Both the position numbers and the translations under genes were made by a program. This document shows, in pieces, positions 60,273-64,000 of a stretch of 64,000 bases of DNA; position 1 is the stretch's first letter; every line of letters starts with the position of its first letter. This DNA comes from Ectopseudomonas khazarica (lineage in GTDB: Bacteria > Pseudomonadota > Gammaproteobacteria > Pseudomonadales > Pseudomonadaceae). Location of the stretch: contig NZ_SBHZ01000021.1 in assembly GCF_004521985.1 (NCBI RefSeq), positions 19,892 through 83,891 of the forward strand, read 5' to 3'. The notes under the pieces are model-generated. The model was not told the DNA's origin. It did no database searches and worked only from the letters and a program-made list of their open reading frames with translations.

Positions 60273-61414
60273 ATGATCCGCGAGGCCTTCTCGTTGCGAA
60301 ACTGCAGGGCGTCCAGCCCCAGCGGCGCGGCCTCGGCCTGCTGGCGGGCGGCGAGGATCAGGTCATGCCGCGCCGACTTGCTGCACACCGGGTCGGCATT
60401 GCTGGCGTCACCGGTGAGCATGAAGGCCTGGCAGCGACAGCCGCCGAAGTCCTTGTCCTTCTCGTCGCACGAGCGGCACGGCTCGGGCATCCAGTCGTCG
60501 CCGCGAAAGCGATTGAAACCGAACGAATGCCGCCAGATATGCTCGACACTGTGCTCGCGCACATTGGGAAACTGCACCGGCAGCTGCCGCGCGCTGTGGC
60601 AGGGCAAGGCGGTGCCGTCGGGAGTGATATCGAGGAACAGGTTGCCCCAGCCGTTCATGCAGGCCTTCGGGCGTTCCTCGTAGTAGTCCGGGGTGACGAA
60701 GATCAGCTTGCACGGGTGCTGCTGCGCCGCCAGCTTGTCGCGCCACTGGTTGGTGATGCGCTCGGCGCGCTCCAGCTGCGCCCGCGTCGGCAGCAGCCCG
60801 GCACGGTTGAGTTCGGCCCAGCCGTAGAACTGGCAGGTGGCGAGCTCGACGAAGTCCGCCTCCAGCTCCAGGCACAGTTCGATGATGCGCTCGATGTTGT
60901 CGATGTTGTGCCGGTGGGTGACGAAGTTGAGCACCATGGGGTAACCGTGCGCCTTGACCGCACGGGCCATGGCCAGCTTCTGGGCGAAGGCCTTCTTCGA
61001 GCCGGCGAGCAGGTTGTTCACCTCCTCGTCAGCAGCCTGGAAGCTGATCTGGATGTGATCCAGCCCGGCCTCGGCGAACTCGGCGATGCGCGCCTCGGTC
61101 AAGCCGATGCCGGAGGTGATCAGGTTGGTGTAGTAACCCAGGCCACGGGCCGCCGCGATCAGCTCGGCCAGGTCCTGGCGCACCAGCGGCTCGCCGCCAG
61201 AGAAACCCAGCTGCGCAGCGCCCAGTTCACGGGCCTGGCGGAAGACCTCGATCCATTCGGCAGTGGACAGCTCGGCGCCCTGCCGGGCGAAGTCCAGCGG
61301 GTTGGAGCAGTACGGGCACTGCAGCGGGCAGCGGTAGGTCAGTTCGGCCAGCAGCCACAGCGGCGGCCCGACCTGCACGTCCGGCTTAGCGAAGCTCGAT
61401 CCAGAACTGAGCAT
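60260..61414 (-). CDS. pqqE: PqqA peptide cyclase, radical SAM enzyme PqqE (384 aa)
   Basis: GGAGG lies five bases before ATG 61414. The radical SAM Cys triad is C-x3-C-x2-C in YRCPLQCPYCSN, and GGEPLVRQD follows. The C-terminal SPASM domain has Cys-rich motifs (CRSCDEKDKDFGGCRCQAF) for auxiliary Fe-S clusters. It cross-links Glu and Tyr of PqqA, with PqqD as chaperone. The 29-base overlap with pqqD suggests coupling. Confidence 0.96.
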   Translation of the reverse strand: MLSSGSSFAKPDVQVGPPLWLLAELTYRCPLQCPYCSNPLDFARQGAELSTAEWIEVFRQARELGAAQLGFSGGEPLVRQDLAELIAAARGLGYYTNLITSGIGLTEARIAEFAEAGLDHIQISFQAADEEVNNLLAGSKKAFAQKLAMARAVKAHGYPMVLNFVTHRHNIDNIERIIELCLELEADFVELATCQFYGWAELNRAGLLPTRAQLERAERITNQWRDKLAAQQHPCKLIFVTPDYYEERPKACMNGWGNLFLDITPDGTALPCHSARQLPVQFPNVREHSVEHIWRHSFGFNRFRGDDWMPEPCRSCDEKDKDFGGCRCQAFMLTGDASNADPVCSKSARHDLILAARQQAEAAPLGLDALQFRNEKASRIICKA

Positions 61415-61691
61415 GGGCCACCTCCATGAAGGCGAGGATGTCTTCGTCGATACCAGGTACGTCCGGGAAGCGCTGGTGCAGGCTGCCGATGATCTCGGCC
61501 ACCGAGCGCTTGCCGTCGACCTGCTGGAGAATCTCGCTGGCGCTGTCGTTGAGCTTGATCATGCCTTCCGGATAGAGCAGCACGTGGCAGCCCTGGGCCG
61601 GTTCGAACTGCAGGCGAAAGCCACGGCGGATGGCAGGTACGCTGGCCAGGATCGAGGCGGTCATGGATGGCTCCGTCATCATCTGGCTCAT
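61386..61691 (-). CDS. pqqD: PQQ biosynthesis chaperone PqqD (101 aa)
   Basis: The sequence RRGFRLQFEPAQGCHVLLYP, then EGMIKLNDSASEILQQVDG, and VPGIDEDILAFMEVAHAQFW is that of PqqD, a peptide-binding (RRE) protein that presents PqqA to PqqE. Its start overlaps the pqqC stop (ATGA). A shorter form starting at the internal Met 11 is possible. Confidence 0.95.
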   Translation of the reverse strand: MSQMMTEPSMTASILASVPAIRRGFRLQFEPAQGCHVLLYPEGMIKLNDSASEILQQVDGKRSVAEIIGSLHQRFPDVPGIDEDILAFMEVAHAQFWIELR

Positions 61692-62440
61692 GGCGCGATC
61701 CCCCGATGCCAGAGGCGCTGTTCGGTCACCGTGTGATACGGCGGGCGTTGCAGTTCATAGGCCATGCTCATGGCATCGAGCATGCTCCACAGCACATCCA
61801 GCTTGAACTGCAGGATCTGCAGCATGCGCTCCTGGGCATCGCGGCTGCGGTAGTGCTCGAGGGTGATGCGCAGGCCATGCTCGACATCACGGCGCGCTTC
61901 CTTCAGGCGCTTGCGGAAGTAGTCGTAGCCGCTGCCGTCGATCCACGGGTAGTGCTGCGGCCAGCTGTCCAGGCGCGACTGGTGAATCTGCGGGGCGAAC
62001 AGTTCGGTGAGCGAACTGCTGGCCGCTTCCTGCCAGCTGGCGCGACGGGCGAAGTTGACGTAGGCATCGACGGCGAAACGCACGCCCGGCAACACCAGTT
62101 CCTGCGACAGCACCTGCTGGCGATCCAGGCCGACCGCTTCGGCCAGGCGCAGCCAGGCCTCGATGCCGCCCTCCTCGCCGGGGGCACCGTCGTGGTCGAG
62201 AATGCGCTGCACCCACTCGCGGCGGGTCTCGCGATCCGGGCAGTTGGCGAGAATCGCCGCATCCTTGAGCGGGATGTTCACCTGGTAGTAGAAGCGGTTG
62301 GCCACCCAGCCCTGGATCTGCTCACGGCTGGCGCGCCCTTCGTACATGGCGCGATGGAACGGGTGGTGGATGTGGTACAGCGCGCCCTTGGCGCGCAGCG
62401 CCTGCTCGAATTCGGCAGGGCTCATGGCAGGTTGGCTCAT
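61688..62440 (-). CDS. pqqC: Pyrroloquinoline-quinone synthase PqqC (250 aa)
   Basis: ATG 62440 follows CGGAG; a GTG two codons earlier is less likely. The protein has the all-helical PqqC fold with YHIHHPFHRAMYEGRASREQ, QGWVANRFYYQVNIPLKDAA and HYPWIDGSGYDYFRKRLKEA. It catalyses the last eight-electron oxidation and ring closure in PQQ synthesis without a cofactor. It lies between pqqB and pqqD. Confidence 0.96.
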   Translation of the reverse strand: MSQPAMSPAEFEQALRAKGALYHIHHPFHRAMYEGRASREQIQGWVANRFYYQVNIPLKDAAILANCPDRETRREWVQRILDHDGAPGEEGGIEAWLRLAEAVGLDRQQVLSQELVLPGVRFAVDAYVNFARRASWQEAASSSLTELFAPQIHQSRLDSWPQHYPWIDGSGYDYFRKRLKEARRDVEHGLRITLEHYRSRDAQERMLQILQFKLDVLWSMLDAMSMAYELQRPPYHTVTEQRLWHRGIAP

Positions 62441-62469
62441 CGGCACTCCGTCTTGTTGTCATCGGCCTG

Positions 62470-63384
62470 TTACAGCGTGATGCTCATGCCATCGAATGCG
62501 ACCTCGACACCCTGCGCATCCAGTTCGGCGCGCTCGGGCGAGTCGAGGTCGAGAATCGGGTTGGTGTTGTTGATATGGATGAGGACCTTGCGTGCCGCCG
62601 GCAGGCCTTCGAGGACCTCGAGCATGCCGCCCGGGCCGCTCTGGCACAGATGGCCCATCTCGCTGCCGAGCTTGTCGCCGACTTCGCACACGCGCATCTC
62701 GTCGTCACGCCACAGCGTGCCGTCCACCAACAGGCAGTCGGCGCGGCGCATCCAGCTCAGCAGCTGCTCGTCCACCTGGCCGAGGCCCGGGGCGTAGAAC
62801 AGGCTGCGGCCACTGCGCCGGTCCTCGATGAACAGGCCGATGTTGTCGCCCGGATGCGGGTTGCCACGGTGTGGCGAGTACGGCGGTGCGCTGCTGCGCA
62901 GGGCGATGGCAGTGAGGCTCAGTGCCGGGCAGGCCGGAATGCTGAACGGCTTGGCGTCGAGGCCGATCAGGCGATGCTGCAGCCCGCCATTCCAGTGGCT
63001 GAGCATGTTGAACAGCGGAAAGCCCGTGGTCAGGTCCTGATGGACCATCTCGGTACACCAGACCTCGTGCGGGCAGCCTTCGCGCAGAGTCAGCAGACCG
63101 GTGCAGTGATCGATCTGGCTGTCGAGCAGGACGATGCCGGCGATCGCCGTGTCGCGCAGCTTGCGCGCCGGCTGCAGCGCCGGGAAGGCCTCGATCTGCG
63201 CGCGGATGTCGGGCGAGGCGTTGCACAGGATCCAGCGCTCGCCATCATCGGAAATGGCAATGGACGATTGCGTGCGCGGTTGCGCTCGCAGGGAGCCAGC
63301 GCGCACGCCACGGCAGTTGCGGCAGTTGCAGTTCCACTGCGGGAAACCACCGCCGGCGGCGGAGCCAAGAATCTGGATATGCAT
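62470..63384 (-). CDS. pqqB: PQQ biosynthesis protein PqqB (304 aa)
   Basis: The metallo-beta-lactamase fold has MHIQILGSAAGGGFPQWNCN with the characteristic CNCRNC site, LDSQIDHCTGLLTLREG and a C-terminal VLIHINNTNPILD. PqqB probably hydroxylates the cross-linked Tyr of the intermediate. It is the first large gene after pqqA. Confidence 0.96.
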   Translation of the reverse strand: MHIQILGSAAGGGFPQWNCNCRNCRGVRAGSLRAQPRTQSSIAISDDGERWILCNASPDIRAQIEAFPALQPARKLRDTAIAGIVLLDSQIDHCTGLLTLREGCPHEVWCTEMVHQDLTTGFPLFNMLSHWNGGLQHRLIGLDAKPFSIPACPALSLTAIALRSSAPPYSPHRGNPHPGDNIGLFIEDRRSGRSLFYAPGLGQVDEQLLSWMRRADCLLVDGTLWRDDEMRVCEVGDKLGSEMGHLCQSGPGGMLEVLEGLPAARKVLIHINNTNPILDLDSPERAELDAQGVEVAFDGMSITL

Positions 63385-63431
63385 GACGGGTCACCAGCGG
63401 GATGCCCCGGTCGAGCCGGGGCCAGGAGCGA

Positions 63432-63503
63432 TCAGCGGTTGGCGAAATACAGGGTGACTTCGAAGCCAATACGCAGGTCGGTGTAGGCGGGTTTAGTCCA
63501 CAT
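63432..63503 (-). CDS. pqqA: PQQ precursor peptide PqqA (23 aa)
   Basis: AGAGGA precedes ATG 63503, and the 23-codon frame reads MWTKPAYTDLRIGFEVTLYF then ANR. The invariant Glu and Tyr of EVTLY are the atoms of PQQ. It heads the pqqABCDE operon, 47 bases before pqqB. It is too short for default gene finders but certain from sequence and context. Confidence 0.98.
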   Translation of the reverse strand: MWTKPAYTDLRIGFEVTLYFANR

Positions 63504-63861
63504 GGTGCGGTCCTCTTGTTATTCAGCCGGGGCATTCCGGCAACCCCATTAAGCCCCCGCCAGGCAGGTGGCCAAATGGTACTTTGGGAGGAGATTCGCC
63601 TGGCATTGGTAGGTACGGTCGAGCGGCGGAACGCCGGGGTCAGGCAACCGGCGCGCAGAAAAAACGCGGCCGAAGCCGCGTTGCGATAAGGATCTGCTGC
63701 CGTTCAGGCCCATGGCTGCCTGCAGACCCACCCGGACAGGGTTGCTCGCCTGGCAATGGGGCGGCGCGCCGGAGCGAGCGCACCGCCCTGGGTACATGCC
63801 CGGCTCACGATCCCGCGAGCCGGAGACCTGCTGCCAATGCAGCAGCAGATGCTGTGCTGGC
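63504..63861. other. Upstream region of pqqA
   Basis: No gene is seen. It includes the terminator of the upstream dehydrogenase gene (63663-63682) and must contain the pqqA promoter, but I do not see a clear sigma-70 or sigma-54 consensus. Regulation by the ErbR/AgmR-type response regulator would be expected from the related P. aeruginosa locus. Confidence 0.4.
63663..63682 (-). terminator. Terminator of the aldehyde dehydrogenase gene
   Basis: AACGCGGC and GCCGCGTT with a TTCG tetraloop on the minus strand, followed by TTTT. It is about 180 bases after the stop of the exaC-type gene. Confidence 0.8.
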
Positions 63862-64000
63862 GGTCAGAAGAAGCCCAGCGGATTGATGTCGTAGCTGACC
63901 AGCAGGTTCTTGGTCTGCTGGTAGTGATCGAGCATCATCTTGTGGGTCTCACGCCCGACCCCGGACTTCTTGTAGCCGCCGAAGGCAGCATGCGCCGGGT
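63862..64000 (-). CDS. exaC: Aldehyde dehydrogenase ExaC-like, C-terminus only (cut by window edge)
   Basis: The last 45 residues (PAHAAFGGYKKSGVGRETHK, then MMLDHYQQTKNLLVSYDINP, ending LGFF) are the typical C-terminus of NAD-dependent acetaldehyde dehydrogenases of the ExaC group. In Pseudomonas exaC lies directly upstream of pqqABCDE, where it oxidises acetaldehyde made by the PQQ-dependent ethanol dehydrogenase. Confidence 0.88.

Overview
The window comes from a Pseudomonas chromosome. The right-hand 19 kb (44.7-64.0 kb) is GC-rich core sequence with typical Pseudomonas gene order: tRNA-Pro, merR-type regulator, ihfA, pheT, pheS, rplT, rpmI, infC, thrS, tRNA-Val, then a PuuB-like oxidase, a C39-peptidase lipoprotein pair, and the ethanol-oxidation/PQQ locus (ercS, ercA, pqqH, pqqE, pqqD, pqqC, pqqB, pqqA and the end of an exaC-type aldehyde dehydrogenase). 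Most of these genes are on the minus strand and many overlap by a few bases, as in co-translated operons. I cannot fix the species.

The left 44.6 kb is a composite genomic island that abuts the 3' end of tRNA-Pro(GGG). It has a lower and uneven GC content, several AT-rich stretches, insertion-sequence remnants and almost no housekeeping genes; its left end lies outside the window. From left to right it holds: small unknown proteins and an orphan ParS/MbcA-type antitoxin domain (0-2.6 kb); a PIN-domain protein and a membrane/secreted pair (2.8-4.8 kb); a Gabija-like OLD ATPase-nuclease plus UvrD helicase pair, with a PD-(D/E)XK protein and a HEPN-type protein beside it (5-11.1 kb); an Xre regulator and a three-gene membrane/periplasm/lipoprotein operon (11.5-14.1 kb); an SF1 helicase plus PD-(D/E)XK nuclease pair (14.4-17.1 kb); a tandem array of 37-bp units that look like type I-F CRISPR repeats without spacers (17.1-17.5 kb); a McrBC-like pair (17.7-21.6 kb); a DHH-family protein; duplicated intergenic blocks with precisely spaced palindromes and small or decayed genes (22.6-26.0 kb); a plasmid-type CyRepA1/herpes-origin-binding-like replication protein with an AT-rich intergenic region, DNA-binding proteins and an MvaT (H-NS-like) paralogue (26-31 kb); and a BsuBI/PstI-type restriction-modification operon (31.7-34.3 kb).

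From 34.4 to 44.3 kb a umuC/rulB gene has been cut by what I read as a damaged GInt-type island. A truncated tyrosine integrase and a small HTH partner (ginC/ginD-like) are followed by a cargo of TetR regulator, SDR, AhpD-like, OsmC, Old Yellow Enzyme and tautomerase genes, and then an AT-rich end that meets umuC codons. An intact IS21-family element with a 9-bp target duplication has landed at that junction. An IS256-family remnant has removed the other end of the element. Two copies of one operator-like palindrome, before the SDR and AhpD genes, suggest that the TetR protein controls the cargo.

The observation most worth following up is the array at 17.1-17.5 kb. On the minus strand it has a consensus-like promoter (TTGACA with TATAAT or TAATAT) upstream and a hairpin followed by six U residues downstream. 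It therefore looks like a complete noncoding RNA gene carrying about ten CUGCC-loop-GGCAG hairpins in the orientation of the type I-F repeat. It has no cas genes or variable spacers. It could be a multi-copy decoy RNA against type I-F CRISPR-Cas (Cas6f/Csy4 sponge). This is inference and has not been tested.
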